From assembly GCA_014859615.1 (NCBI GenBank), contig JACUTX010000074.1, positions 1 through 10,267 on the forward strand: a stretch of DNA of 10,267 nt, given 5' to 3'. The first letter of the stretch is position 1, and each line of letters opens with the position of its first letter. Shown here one piece after another: positions 1-6,889 of this stretch. Source of the stretch: Desulfuromonadales bacterium (GTDB lineage Bacteria; Desulfobacterota; Desulfuromonadia; Desulfuromonadales; UBA2294). A program made the translations under genes and the position numbers. The notes under the pieces were generated by a model. That model worked only from the letters and a program-made list of their open reading frames with translations, made no database searches and had not been told where the DNA came from.

Positions 1-257
1 GCCAGCCCGATCGCTCCGAGGCGAATCGCATTGGCACCGAAGGTGTTGGTTTCGATCAGATTGGAACCGGCAGCAACATAATCGGCATGCACCTGCCGCA
101 CCTGTTCCGGTTGCACCAGATTAAGATGCTCAAAGTTCGCATCGAGAGAGACACCCCGACTATACAGGAGCGTCCCCATCGCACCATCGCCAACCAGAAT
201 CTCGCGGCGCAACCGCTGTTTGATCGCTTCGGTTTTTTTATTTTGATCGGTTTGCAT
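1..257 (-). CDS. Homocysteine S-methyltransferase domain protein, N-terminal part (runs off the left edge)
   Basis: Only the first 85 codons are in the window. After a charged leader of about 20 residues the translation reads GDGAMGTLLYSRG (residues 24-36), then VHADYVAAG (57-65) and ETNTFGANAIRL (69-80). This is the opening of the homocysteine-binding TIM barrel that transfers a methyl group to homocysteine to make methionine. The GDGAMGTLLYS start resembles the YitJ-type bifunctional homocysteine S-methyltransferase / methylenetetrahydrofolate reductase more than full-length MetH, but the zinc-binding cysteines and any second domain lie outside the window, so that choice is open. The ATG at 255-257 is 39 nt after the rpe stop, and the frame is open all the way back to that stop. 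No strong Shine-Dalgarno sequence is visible, so translation may depend on rpe. Family assignment is firm; the exact type is inferred. Confidence 0.85.
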   Translation of the reverse strand, partial: MQTDQNKKTEAIKQRLRREILVGDGAMGTLLYSRGVSLDANFEHLNLVQPEQVRQVHADYVAAGSNLIETNTFGANAIRLGAIGL

Positions 258-296
258 ATCGAAACAAGCCAGATTGATTCGCCCACGAAAAGCGCG

Positions 297-962
297 TCAA
301 GCGGCTTTGTTCCTCCCGTTATTACGCAAGCTGGTGATCGCTTGCGTGTAGTTGTCCGCATTGAATACGGCACTCCCTGCTACAAACACATCCGCACCGG
401 CGGCCGCCACCCGACCGATATTATCGGCCTTGATTCCCCCGTCAACCTCCAGTTCAACCGTCAGCCGACGCGATTCAATCATCTTGCGCAGGGCTTCGAT
501 CTTCGGCAGACAGGAATCGATAAACGATTGACCGCCAAAACCAGGATTGACCGTCATCACCAGCACCAGATCGAGCTCATCGAGAATCGCTTCGAGACTG
601 TTAACCGGGGTTCCGGGGTTGATCGACACTCCGGCTTTTTTGCCGAGCGACTTGATCAGCTGTATGGTCCGATGCATGTGTGGCACCGCTTCCTGATGCA
701 CCACAATAATATCGGCCCCGGCAGCAGCGAATGCAGGGATGTAAAGATCCGGATTTTCAATCATCAAATGCACATCGAGCGGTTTTTTTGTCACCTTGCG
801 CACGGCATCAACCACCAGCGGACCAATGGTGATATTCGGGACAAAGTGCCCATCCATAACATCGACATGGATATAATCGGCACCGGCCGCATCGATGGCG
901 ACAATCTCTTCGCCGAGCCGGGAAAAATCTGCAGAAAGGATAGAAGGGGCTATTTTAATCAC
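297..962 (-). CDS. rpe: Ribulose-phosphate 3-epimerase
   Basis: A 221-residue cytoplasmic enzyme of the usual family length that interconverts ribulose 5-phosphate and xylulose 5-phosphate in the pentose phosphate pathway. The translation starts [10 protein letters not shown] and has the family's metal and catalytic residues: H32 and D34 in [13 protein letters not shown]65 in DVHLMIENP, and D174 in VDGGIK. In this family the two aspartates act as the acid/base pair and all four residues bind the metal. VNPGFGGQ (138-145) and the phosphate-gripping AGSAVF (195-200) are also present. The start is GTG (960-962), chosen because AAAAGGA lies 7 nt upstream and the protein begins at the conserved first strand. 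It lies 151 nt downstream of rsmB and just before the homocysteine methyltransferase gene, probably in one transcript. Confidence 0.97.
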   Translation of the reverse strand: MIKIAPSILSADFSRLGEEIVAIDAAGADYIHVDVMDGHFVPNITIGPLVVDAVRKVTKKPLDVHLMIENPDLYIPAFAAAGADIIVVHQEAVPHMHRTIQLIKSLGKKAGVSINPGTPVNSLEAILDELDLVLVMTVNPGFGGQSFIDSCLPKIEALRKMIESRRLTVELEVDGGIKADNIGRVAAAGADVFVAGSAVFNADNYTQAITSLRNNGRNKAA

Positions 963-969
963 AATGAAA

Positions 970-997
970 TCCTTTTCTAAAAGGGGGAGCTCCTTTT
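970..997 (-). promoter_or_regulatory. rpe ribosome-binding site with two competing short hairpins
   Basis: Read on the minus strand, AAAAGG (992-997), a 7-nt loop and CCUUUU (979-984) can form a 6-bp stem. The same CCUU can instead pair with AAGG of the rpe Shine-Dalgarno AAAAGGA (970-976) through a six-base loop. The two pairings exclude each other and only the second hides the ribosome-binding site. The pairing is visible in the sequence; both stems are short and A-U rich, so any regulatory role is speculative. It is not an intrinsic terminator, because no U-tract follows a strong stem. Confidence 0.25.
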
Positions 998-1113
998 TTA
1001 CCAGACTTAGGCGGCGTCACCCAAGGAAAAAAGGGAAAAGTGATCCAGACTGAATGCAACCTGTTAATAACTGCCGCAAAGGGTGAAAAGGCGCAATCAA
1101 GGGGCCAAAACAA

Positions 1114-2487
1114 TTAATTTATCTTCTTGAAGCGTGCGGCAAAAAAGGCATCCATACCACCGTGCCGATGCGGATAACTGCGGAGCGTACCACGCTTTGT
1201 CATCAGCTCACGCCAGTGATCCGGCACCGACAGACGCAGATCTTCCAACCTGAACCCCGGCTGCGTCGCCAGAAAATCATCAACCACCTCATCGGTCTCT
1301 CTCGATGTAAAGGTGCAAACCGAATAGAGAAGAGTCCCACCCGGCTTGAGCAGCGGTGCAACCCGCCGCAAAAGAATTTTCTGCAAATCGGCAAGATCAG
1401 CAATATCGGCTGACGTCCGGTTCCAACGACTCTCCGGATTACGGCGCAACACCCCGAGTCCGCTGCACGGCGCATCGAGCAGAATCCGGTCGAGGCTTTC
1501 CGATTCAATAAAATCGGGAGCTTCGCTCAGATCGCAGATTCGCGCGTCGATAGCGCTGCAACCGAGACGTCGACTGCCATTTTTGATCAATTCAACCCGA
1601 TGCGGATGTTTATCAAGAGCAATAATTCGGCTTTTGTTGGCCGTCAACGCCGCCAGATGGGTAGTCTTGCCGCCGGGGGCGGCACAACCGTCGAGCAGGG
1701 TCTCCCCCGCTTTTGCCGCGAGCAGATGCGCCATCAGCATACTCGCTTCATCCTGAATCTGATACAACCCCTCTTCATCACCCGGGAGGCGTCCTTCGCC
1801 ACGCTGGTCGATGATCACCCCTTCCGGAGCGTACAGAGTCGGATGAGCCGGATGTCCTCCCTGCCGCAGCTGCGCAAGATAGCTGTCGCGATCGGTTTTC
1901 AGACTATTGACGCGCAGCGTGTAGGGGGCCGCCGTCGCCAGCGCCTCACCGAAAGCGATCGCCTCAACGTTCGACAGTTGCCGCATCAGCTCCTTGGCCA
2001 GCCAGACCGGCAGGGAACAGACATGCTGCAGATAGGGACGGGGGGTCTCCCGCGTCGGCCACTCTATGTTCGCACGCCCGCGGTCAAGAGAGCGTAATAC
2101 GCCGTTAATCAGTCCGGAGACCCGATCCAGTCCCATCTTGCGGGCCAGATCGACGGTCGCATGCACGGCGGCATGGCTCGGAATTCGATCGAGCTCCAGC
2201 AGCTGGTAAGCACCGAGCCGCAACAACAGCAGCGCCGCCGGTTCCAGTCGCGAAAGCTGCTGCTTACAGAACGGCGCAAGAGCAAAATCGAGCCGACCCC
2301 GCAGACGCAACAGACCATAGACCAGTTCAGTAAGAAGCCCGCGCTCGCGCGCATCAAAGTCTGGATGTCGATGCAACCAGTTGTCGAGAAGAAGATCAGC
2401 ATACCCCCCATCTTCGACCCGTTTTAATATTTCGTACGCGCCGAATCGGGCATCGATCTTTGCGGCAGGTTTCTGTTTTTCAGTCAT
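1114..2487 (-). CDS. rsmB: 16S rRNA (cytosine-967-C5)-methyltransferase RsmB
   Basis: A 457-residue protein. The N-terminal part (about 12-140) is the helical NusB-like RNA-binding domain, with the typical LLTELVYGLLR and IPSHAAVHATVDLAR segments. The C-terminal part (about 185-455) is the SAM-dependent methyltransferase of the NOL1/NOP2/Sun family. The SAM loop is LLDGCAAPGGKT (264-275). The two working cysteines are C341 in DAPCSGLGVLRRNP and C391 in YSVCTF; by family knowledge the latter forms the covalent bond to the cytosine and the former helps release the product. NusB-like plus methyltransferase domains distinguish RsmB from RsmF and other relatives. The ATG at 2485-2487 is preceded only by an A-rich stretch with no good Shine-Dalgarno, though the protein start fits the family. 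It is followed by rpe in the same direction. Confidence 0.95.
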   Translation of the reverse strand: MTEKQKPAAKIDARFGAYEILKRVEDGGYADLLLDNWLHRHPDFDARERGLLTELVYGLLRLRGRLDFALAPFCKQQLSRLEPAALLLLRLGAYQLLELDRIPSHAAVHATVDLARKMGLDRVSGLINGVLRSLDRGRANIEWPTRETPRPYLQHVCSLPVWLAKELMRQLSNVEAIAFGEALATAAPYTLRVNSLKTDRDSYLAQLRQGGHPAHPTLYAPEGVIIDQRGEGRLPGDEEGLYQIQDEASMLMAHLLAAKAGETLLDGCAAPGGKTTHLAALTANKSRIIALDKHPHRVELIKNGSRRLGCSAIDARICDLSEAPDFIESESLDRILLDAPCSGLGVLRRNPESRWNRTSADIADLADLQKILLRRVAPLLKPGGTLLYSVCTFTSRETDEVVDDFLATQPGFRLEDLRLSVPDHWRELMTKRGTLRSYPHRHGGMDAFFAARFKKIN

Positions 2488-2579
2488 AAGTTTTTCTTTT
2501 ACACCAGGGGTAATCGTTCGTAAATGAAATGATGAAAAATATTGCAGCGAAAAGCAGCCTGACTCACGTCATTTATTTC

Positions 2580-2609
2580 ACTATATTTCCTCTTGACATA
2601 TCTGACCAA
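2580..2609 (-). promoter_or_regulatory. Possible promoter for rsmB
   Basis: On the minus strand TTGGTC (2604-2609) and TATAGT (2580-2585) are 18 nt apart. The -10 matches the sigma-70 consensus at five of six positions, the -35 at only three. It lies about 95 nt upstream of the rsmB ATG and would separate rsmB-rpe from the nqr block, which has no clear terminator of its own on this strand. It overlaps the oppositely directed promoter at 2593-2620, so the two could interfere. Weak evidence. Confidence 0.3.
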
Positions 2610-2620
2610 AAAGGTAAACT
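2593..2620 (+). promoter_or_regulatory. Sigma-70-type promoter on the plus strand
   Basis: A perfect -35 box TTGACA (2593-2598) is followed, after a 16-nt spacer, by TAAACT (2615-2620), which matches the -10 consensus at four of six positions. It points away from rsmB into a stretch with no plus-strand gene and is followed by an intrinsic terminator in the same direction, which is why I take it seriously. Transcription would start near 2627. Confidence 0.45.
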
Positions 2621-2626
2621 ATTCAC

Positions 2627-2701
2627 AGAACAGTAATTCTTCTTCAAGAGTGCGTAGTCCCTTTGCCCCACAGTCCCCCTCCTTGCTGTGGGGCTTTTTT
2701 T
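2627..2701 (+). ncRNA. Candidate small RNA with C-rich, anti-Shine-Dalgarno loop
   Basis: About 75 nt lie between a predicted plus-strand start site (near 2627) and the end of a terminator U-tract. The transcript would have a single-stranded 5' half rich in UUCUUC, then a 9-bp hairpin and seven U residues. The hairpin loop reads UCCCCCUCCUUG. It contains CCUCCUU, the same run found at the 3' end of 16S rRNA, so it could cover ribosome-binding sites of mRNAs. C-rich loops of this kind are known from some bacterial regulatory RNAs. No open reading frame fits inside. It lies between the 3' end of nqrM and the 5' end of rsmB on the opposite strand to both. Promoter, hairpin and loop are visible; that it is expressed and regulatory is inferred. 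Confidence 0.4.
2665..2701 (+). terminator. Strong intrinsic terminator, plus strand
   Basis: GCCCCACAG (2665-2673) and CTGTGGGGC (2686-2694) form a perfect 9-bp GC-rich stem around a 12-nt loop, followed directly by seven T residues (2695-2701). On the minus strand the stem is preceded by A residues and followed by AAAGGG, so it does not work as a standard intrinsic terminator for the nqr operon. Since no plus-strand protein gene ends here, it implies a separate plus-strand transcript. Confidence 0.85.
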
Positions 2702-2741
2702 GTTCATGGTCAAAACCGCAAAAAACAATCGGCATGAAGAA

Positions 2742-2900
2742 CTATTTTTTATCCTTGATGGATTTGCAGTGACACTCTTTATCAGAGCCGGATGCGGGGC
2801 GACAACCGCCGCGCAACCCTTTGCGTTTGAGGAGGAGTCCGGCCGCCAGACCGGCAAAGGCGAGCAGAAACAGGATCAGAGAGATGAAAAAAACTTTCAT
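2742..2900 (-). CDS. nqrM: NQR maturation factor NqrM (short form)
   Basis: A 52-residue protein. It has one N-terminal membrane helix (about residues 3-24, FFISLILFLLAFAGLAAGLLL), a basic stretch KRKGLRG, then C33, C43 and C45 in GGC and ECHC and a lysine-rich tail. This is the DUF539/NqrM layout: one membrane helix followed by a small cysteine cluster. NqrM is needed to assemble the iron centre held by NqrD and NqrE. C33 stands where, as I recall from work on Vibrio, the essential cysteine is. The protein is shorter than the usual 70-90 residues and has three cysteines rather than four. The ATG is 4 nt after the apbE stop, with GAGGTG overlapping that stop as ribosome-binding site. Position directly after apbE in an nqr operon strongly supports the call. 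Confidence 0.88.
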   Translation of the reverse strand: MKVFFISLILFLLAFAGLAAGLLLKRKGLRGGCRPASGSDKECHCKSIKDKK

Positions 2901-2904
2901 GGTT

Positions 2905-3933
2905 TCACCTCAGCATTTGCTGAAAAGCCGGGCTGACATAAATTTCAGTCGATTCATTCTCATGAACGATGAAATACGCCGCAATACGGTTTTTTTCGCA
3001 GAACAGCCGCCCTTTCTCTTCCCCCAGGACCATCAGCGCCGTCGCCAACGCGTCGGCACGGGCAGAGGTCGGATCGAGTACGGTCACCGAAGCGAGCTTA
3101 TGGCGAATCGGTTTGCCACTCACAGGGTCAAGCGTGTGGGCGTAGCGTTGTCCGTCTTCGAGATAAAAATTGCGATAATTCCCGGAAGTAGCGAGAGCCG
3201 TATCCGTAAGGGGGAAAACCGTAGCGACTTCGCGTGCCTCTTCAATCGGCTTCTCAATGGCGATCTGCCAGGGGGAGCCGTCGCCGCGATAACCGGAAAT
3301 TTGCAGCTCACCGCCGATTTCGACCAGATAATTACGGATCCCCTCTTGTTCAAGCACCGCCGCCAAAACGTCGACAGCATACCCCTTGGCCACCGCAGAG
3401 AGGTCGATCCGCAGTTTCGGAATCAGCTTTTTAATGGCGGCAGGCTCACGGCGCAGCTGAATGTTTGTATAGCCGACCAGCGCCAGGCTCGCGCGGACCT
3501 CCTCTTCAGTCGGGATGGTTTTCCTGCGCTTTGTCGCACCAAACCCCCAAAGCTCAATCAGCGGGCCGACACTGATATCAAAAGCGCCTTCGGTCAAACC
3601 ACCGATCTTCAGCGAGAGTTCAATCACCTCTGCCGTCTCTTTTGAGATGGCAAACCAGTCCGTGCTGGTCTGATTGTTAAAACGTGAGATTTCCGACGCC
3701 GGGTCATAGGTCGACATCAGGCTATTGATCCGGTCGAGACCGTTTTGCAATTTTTGTCTCAGATCTGCCGGAACAGCCTGGTCCGGATCAGGGAGCATGG
3801 CGACTGACCAGGTAGTTCCCATGGTCAGACCGGAAAAGTGACGGGGGGAATCGGTCTGATTCTTCGGGCAGCCGCCGGTCAGAGCCAGCAGGAGCAAGGC
3901 GATGATCAGCCGAAAAATTTGATGCCGTTGCAT
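2905..3933 (-). CDS. apbE: FAD:protein FMN transferase ApbE (lipoprotein)
   Basis: A 342-residue enzyme that attaches FMN from FAD to a threonine or serine of target proteins; here the targets should be NqrB and NqrC. It starts with a lipoprotein-type signal (MQRHQIFR, hydrophobic core, then TGGC with C22), so it is probably anchored on the outer face of the inner membrane. Family motifs in order: LTMGTTWSV (36-44), LMSTYDP (72-78), GAFDISVGPLIELWGFG (116-132), IDLSAVAKGYAVD (176-188), EIGGELQISG (205-214), ATSGNYRNFY (248-257), HTLDPVSGKP (266-275) and ARADALATALMVLG (291-304), which carries the Mg-binding aspartate region. I chose the ATG at 3931-3933 because it follows the previous stop by 1 nt and gives a proper signal peptide. 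An in-frame ATG at 3958-3960 lies inside the upstream gene and adds an unlikely N-terminal tail. No strong Shine-Dalgarno precedes either, so it is probably coupled to the gene before it. Confidence 0.95.
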   Translation of the reverse strand: MQRHQIFRLIIALLLLALTGGCPKNQTDSPRHFSGLTMGTTWSVAMLPDPDQAVPADLRQKLQNGLDRINSLMSTYDPASEISRFNNQTSTDWFAISKETAEVIELSLKIGGLTEGAFDISVGPLIELWGFGATKRRKTIPTEEEVRASLALVGYTNIQLRREPAAIKKLIPKLRIDLSAVAKGYAVDVLAAVLEQEGIRNYLVEIGGELQISGYRGDGSPWQIAIEKPIEEAREVATVFPLTDTALATSGNYRNFYLEDGQRYAHTLDPVSGKPIRHKLASVTVLDPTSARADALATALMVLGEEKGRLFCEKNRIAAYFIVHENESTEIYVSPAFQQMLR

Positions 3934-3934
3934 A

Positions 3935-4393
3935 TTAAAGATCTGCCAGTCCCTGCGCATGACGAACCATCCGCTTCAACGCTTTTTCTTCCTGATTTTT
4001 CAAGGTTAAAAACAGGTGGTGAGCCTCCTTCTCGCTACAGTGTTCAAGCAGATGGGTAAAGTAGAGGATAAGATTAACTTTGTAAGCCACCGCCGATTTT
4101 ATAAGTTGATCGAGATCACTTTTTGCGGCGGCCTCAATTGTTTCGGGCCGGGCAGTCGGAAAACTGATTTCCACCCCTTTGAACCAGTGTTCGAGAACAT
4201 GCGATGATGCGTTCTGACAGAACTCACCCAGCGCCAACGCCCGGTGCAGTTCGTGATCGATCAGGTAATCGAGCATCAGACGGACACGGGGCGAAACCTC
4301 ATCTTCGGCCAGCGCCTGATAGTAGCGACCAACCGTGCGATGGTACTCCGGGATCAGATGCTGCAGCAGTGCTTTTGTCTGTTCATAGCGCAT
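3935..4393 (-). CDS. Ferritin-like four-helix protein of unknown function in the nqr operon
   Basis: A 152-residue, all-helical cytoplasmic protein without signal peptide or membrane helix. Four helices are likely at about 4-30, 34-62, 86-119 and 121-150. They carry many possible metal ligands: E16 and H18, the DHELH cluster (46-50), E117/H118, E121, E123, H125/H126, E135/E136 and H145. This resembles small ferritin- or rubrerythrin-like bundles, but I do not see two clean ExxH motifs, so a di-iron site is not proven. It starts with ATG 12 nt after nqrF with a good AGGAG site, and its TAA is 1 nt before the apbE start, so it is locked into the nqr-apbE-nqrM unit. It is not one of the standard NQR subunits. 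A role in iron supply or sensing for NQR assembly is a reasonable guess from position only; it may be unrelated. Confidence 0.8.
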   Translation of the reverse strand: MRYEQTKALLQHLIPEYHRTVGRYYQALAEDEVSPRVRLMLDYLIDHELHRALALGEFCQNASSHVLEHWFKGVEISFPTARPETIEAAAKSDLDQLIKSAVAYKVNLILYFTHLLEHCSEKEAHHLFLTLKNQEEKALKRMVRHAQGLADL

Positions 4394-4405
4394 GGTCGCT
4401 CCTGA

Positions 4406-5632
4406 TTAGAGTCCGAAATCATCGAACAGGATATTTTCCTGCTCAACCCCCAGATTGTAGAGCATCTCTGTCGCCGCCTTATTCATCATCGGCGGGCCGC
4501 AAAGATAATATTCGCAATCTTCCGGTGCCGGGTGATCGACCAGATAATGATCATACAGATACTGGTGAACAAACCCTGTCGCCCCCGTCCAGTGATCGTC
4601 GGGCAGCGGATCGGACAACACCAGCTCCCAGTCAAAGTTGGCACATTCTTGCGCCAGAGCATTAAACTCCTCGACATAGAACGCCTCACGCAGACTACGG
4701 GCCCCATACCAGAAAGATATTTTTCGTTTTGAATGCAGCCGTTTGAGCTGATCGAAAATATGCGAACGCATCGGCGCCATGCCGGCACCACCACCGATAA
4801 AGATCATTTCGGCATCGGTCTGTTTGGCAAAAAACTCCCCGTAGGGACCGGAGATGGTCACCTTGTCCCCCGGTTTCAGCGCAAAAATATAAGAAGACAT
4901 CTGTCCGGGCGGAGCGTCGGGCGACGAGGGAGGGGGTGGCGAGACGCGCACGTTGAGCATGACGATCCCTTTTTCGTCCGGATAGTTGGCCATGGAGTAG
5001 GCACGCATGATCGGCTCATCGACGACCGAGCGATATTGCCAGAGATCGTACTTGTCCCAATCGTCTCTGAACCGTTCTGCAATCTCCATCTCTTTATAAC
5101 CAACCGTGTGCGGCGGCGCTTCGATCTGAATATATCCACCCGCGCGAAAATCGAGATTTTCTCCTTCCGGCAGCTGCAGCACCAGCTCCTTGATAAATGT
5201 TGCGCGGCTCTCGTTGGAGCGGACGACACATTCCCATTTACTGATTGAAAAGATTTCAGGCGGAAGTTCAAGATCCATATCCTGCTTGACATTGACCTGA
5301 CAGGAGAGCCGGTACCCCGCTTTTGCTTCCCGCCTGTTGATGTGAGCGGTCTCTGTCGGCAGGATTTCACCCCCCCCGTCTTTGATCTTGACCCGACACT
5401 GCCCGCAGGTTCCACCACCACCGCAGGCTGACGGGATATAGATATCGTGATCACCTAAAAGGGTGAGCAGTTTCCCCCCGGGCTCAACCTTTAGACTCTT
5501 CTCTTCATCCGAATTGATCTTCAGAATCACTTCTCCAGACGGAATCAGCCATGATCGGGTGATCAGGATCAGAACAACCAGAATCATCACGATTCCGGTG
5601 AAGAAGAGGACACCTAAACTTATTTCAATCAT
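4406..5632 (-). CDS. nqrF: Na+-translocating NADH:quinone reductase subunit F
   Basis: The electron-input subunit, 408 residues, the same length as the Vibrio protein. One N-terminal membrane helix (about 3-26) is followed by a ferredoxin-type domain (about 33-128) with the [2Fe-2S] cysteines C70, C76, C79 ([11 protein letters not shown]) and C111. Next come an FAD-binding barrel with RAYSMANYP (210-218) and GPYGEFF (262-268), and an NADH-binding domain with [14 protein letters not shown] (278-291), YYLCGPPMM (375-383) and the C-terminal [15 protein letters not shown] (241-250) is also typical. It oxidises NADH at the cytoplasmic side and passes electrons through FAD and the cluster to the iron centre in NqrD/NqrE. 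All cofactor residues are intact. It lies 21 nt after nqrE. The N-terminal helix plus NQR neighbours exclude other ferredoxin reductases. Confidence 0.98.
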   Translation of the reverse strand: MIEISLGVLFFTGIVMILVVLILITRSWLIPSGEVILKINSDEEKSLKVEPGGKLLTLLGDHDIYIPSACGGGGTCGQCRVKIKDGGGEILPTETAHINRREAKAGYRLSCQVNVKQDMDLELPPEIFSISKWECVVRSNESRATFIKELVLQLPEGENLDFRAGGYIQIEAPPHTVGYKEMEIAERFRDDWDKYDLWQYRSVVDEPIMRAYSMANYPDEKGIVMLNVRVSPPPPSSPDAPPGQMSSYIFALKPGDKVTISGPYGEFFAKQTDAEMIFIGGGAGMAPMRSHIFDQLKRLHSKRKISFWYGARSLREAFYVEEFNALAQECANFDWELVLSDPLPDDHWTGATGFVHQYLYDHYLVDHPAPEDCEYYLCGPPMMNKAATEMLYNLGVEQENILFDDFGL

Positions 5633-5653
5633 TATCTCTACCGTTTATCGTCT

Positions 5654-6265
5654 TCACAACTGAATCCCTGAAAAGGCCATGAACGCCATCGACATCAGAC
5701 CGACGATCATAAAAGTGATCCCGAGCCCGCGCAGACCGGGAGGGACATCAGCGTATTTCATTTTTTCGCGGATCCCCGCCAGGGCGACAAGCGCCAGAGC
5801 CCAGCCGGTCCCACTCCCGAAGCCAAAGACAATGCTCTCGGCAAAGTTGTAATCACGCTCCACCATAAAGAGAGAACCGCCGAGAATCGCACAGTTCACC
5901 GTGATCAACGGGAGAAAAACCCCGAGAGCATTATAGAGTGCAGGAAAATAGCGGTCGAGCACCATTTCGAGAATCTGCACCATGGCGGCGATCACCCCGA
6001 TATAGCAGATCAGGCCGATAAAGGTAAGATCCATACCCTCCAGCCCGAGCCAAAAGAGAGCCCCCTCCTTGAGCAGATACTGGTAGATCAGATTGTTCGC
6101 CGGCACAGTAATCGTCTGCACCACAATCACGGCGATACCGAGGCCGACGGCGGTGTCGACCTTTTTGGAGACCGCAAGAAACGTGCACATCCCGAGAAAA
6201 AAGGCGAGCGCCATATTCTCGATAAAAATCGATTTAATAAAAAGGCTCAGATAATGTTCGATCAC
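5654..6265 (-). CDS. nqrE: Na+-translocating NADH:quinone reductase subunit E
   Basis: A 203-residue integral membrane protein with six likely membrane helices, paired with NqrD in an inverted-topology arrangement. C27 ([12 protein letters not shown]) and C125 (TVNCAILGG) are the two conserved cysteines that, with two from NqrD, hold the intramembrane iron centre. Other family marks are [13 protein letters not shown] (53-65), ILEMVLDRY (98-106) and [12 protein letters not shown] (148-159). The start is GTG (6263-6265), immediately after the nqrD TAA, with GAGG about 8 nt upstream inside nqrD, so the two are translated together. The related RnfA is excluded by the NQR-type neighbours and by the TVPANN region. 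Confidence 0.97.
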   Translation of the reverse strand: MIEHYLSLFIKSIFIENMALAFFLGMCTFLAVSKKVDTAVGLGIAVIVVQTITVPANNLIYQYLLKEGALFWLGLEGMDLTFIGLICYIGVIAAMVQILEMVLDRYFPALYNALGVFLPLITVNCAILGGSLFMVERDYNFAESIVFGFGSGTGWALALVALAGIREKMKYADVPPGLRGLGITFMIVGLMSMAFMAFSGIQL

Positions 6266-6889
6266 TTAATTATCCTCTTCGATCTGATCGGTTTTCCAGC
6301 TGCGCAAAGCCCAGATCAGCAGTCCAATGATAAAAAAAGCACTCGGTGGAAGGAGCATCAAACCGTTGGCAAGATACCATCCGCCGTCGCTTGTGGTCGG
6401 CAAAAAAACGGTCCCGAGCAGTTTTCCGGCACCGAGCAGTTCGCGAAAAAATCCGACGATGACCAGAACCAGACTGTAACCAAGACCATTGCCGATCCCG
6501 TCGAGAAAACTTAAACCCGGCGAGTTCTTCATGGCAAACGCTTCCGCCCGACCGAGGACGATGCAGTTGGTAATGATCAGACCGACGAAAACCGAAAGCT
6601 GTTTACTGATGCTGAAGGCATAAGCCTTCAGAAACTGATCGACAATAATAACCAGGGTGGCGATGATGGTCATCTCAACGATAATGCGAATACTCCCGGG
6701 AATCTGCTGCCGGATCAGACTGACCGATAAATTGGAGAAGGCGATGACAAAAGTGACGGCCAACGCCATGACGAGGACAGTCTCCAGTTTGGAGGTGACC
6801 GCCAGGGCTGAACAGATCCCGAGGATCTGCAGTCCGATCGGATTTTTATTAAAGAGAGGGTCGAGTAAAACATCTCTGGCTCGGGTCAT
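6266..6889 (-). CDS. nqrD: Na+-translocating NADH:quinone reductase subunit D
   Basis: A 207-residue membrane protein with six likely helices. It contains C26 ([13 protein letters not shown]) and C109 ([14 protein letters not shown]), the partner cysteines to those of NqrE around the intramembrane iron centre. NGLGYSLVL (134-142) and [10 protein letters not shown] (146-155) are typical of the NqrD/RnfE family. The soluble N-terminal tail ([13 protein letters not shown]) and the NQR context point to NqrD. Its ATG overlaps the nqrC stop in an ATGA arrangement, and a strong AGGAGGG ribosome-binding site lies 9 nt upstream inside nqrC. That site is complementary over seven bases to the loop of the small RNA candidate at 2627-2701. 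Confidence 0.97.
   Translation of the reverse strand: MTRARDVLLDPLFNKNPIGLQILGICSALAVTSKLETVLVMALAVTFVIAFSNLSVSLIRQQIPGSIRIIVEMTIIATLVIIVDQFLKAYAFSISKQLSVFVGLIITNCIVLGRAEAFAMKNSPGLSFLDGIGNGLGYSLVLVIVGFFRELLGAGKLLGTVFLPTTSDGGWYLANGLMLLPPSAFFIIGLLIWALRSWKTDQIEEDN

Noticed and set aside
87..980. Long plus-strand open frame (297 codons) opposite rpe
   Set aside because: It lies antisense to rpe and to the homocysteine methyltransferase start, whose motifs are unmistakable. The translation is rich in His, Arg and Gln with no recognisable domain, as expected of a shadow frame.
1600..2097. Plus-strand open frame opposite rsmB
   Set aside because: Fully antisense to a well-supported rsmB; no ribosome-binding site or domain seen.
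2665..2701. The hairpin as terminator of the nqr operon
   Set aside because: Read on the minus strand the stem is followed by AAAGGG, not a U-tract, so it would not be an intrinsic terminator for that direction, although it might slow decay of the nqr transcript.
2573..2857. Minus-strand open frame of 94 codons overlapping nqrM
   Set aside because: It reads nqrM in another frame and crosses the terminator hairpin. The 52-codon nqrM frame has the membrane helix, cysteines and ribosome-binding site instead.
2821..3645. Plus-strand open frame (274 codons) opposite apbE and nqrM
   Set aside because: Covers both genes in antisense, basic composition, no family resemblance.
3934..3960. Alternative apbE start at 3958-3960
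   Set aside because: It lies inside the preceding gene, lacks a ribosome-binding site and would put nine polar or aromatic residues ahead of a good signal peptide.
4733..5248. Plus-strand open frame opposite nqrF
   Set aside because: Antisense to a gene with every cofactor residue intact.
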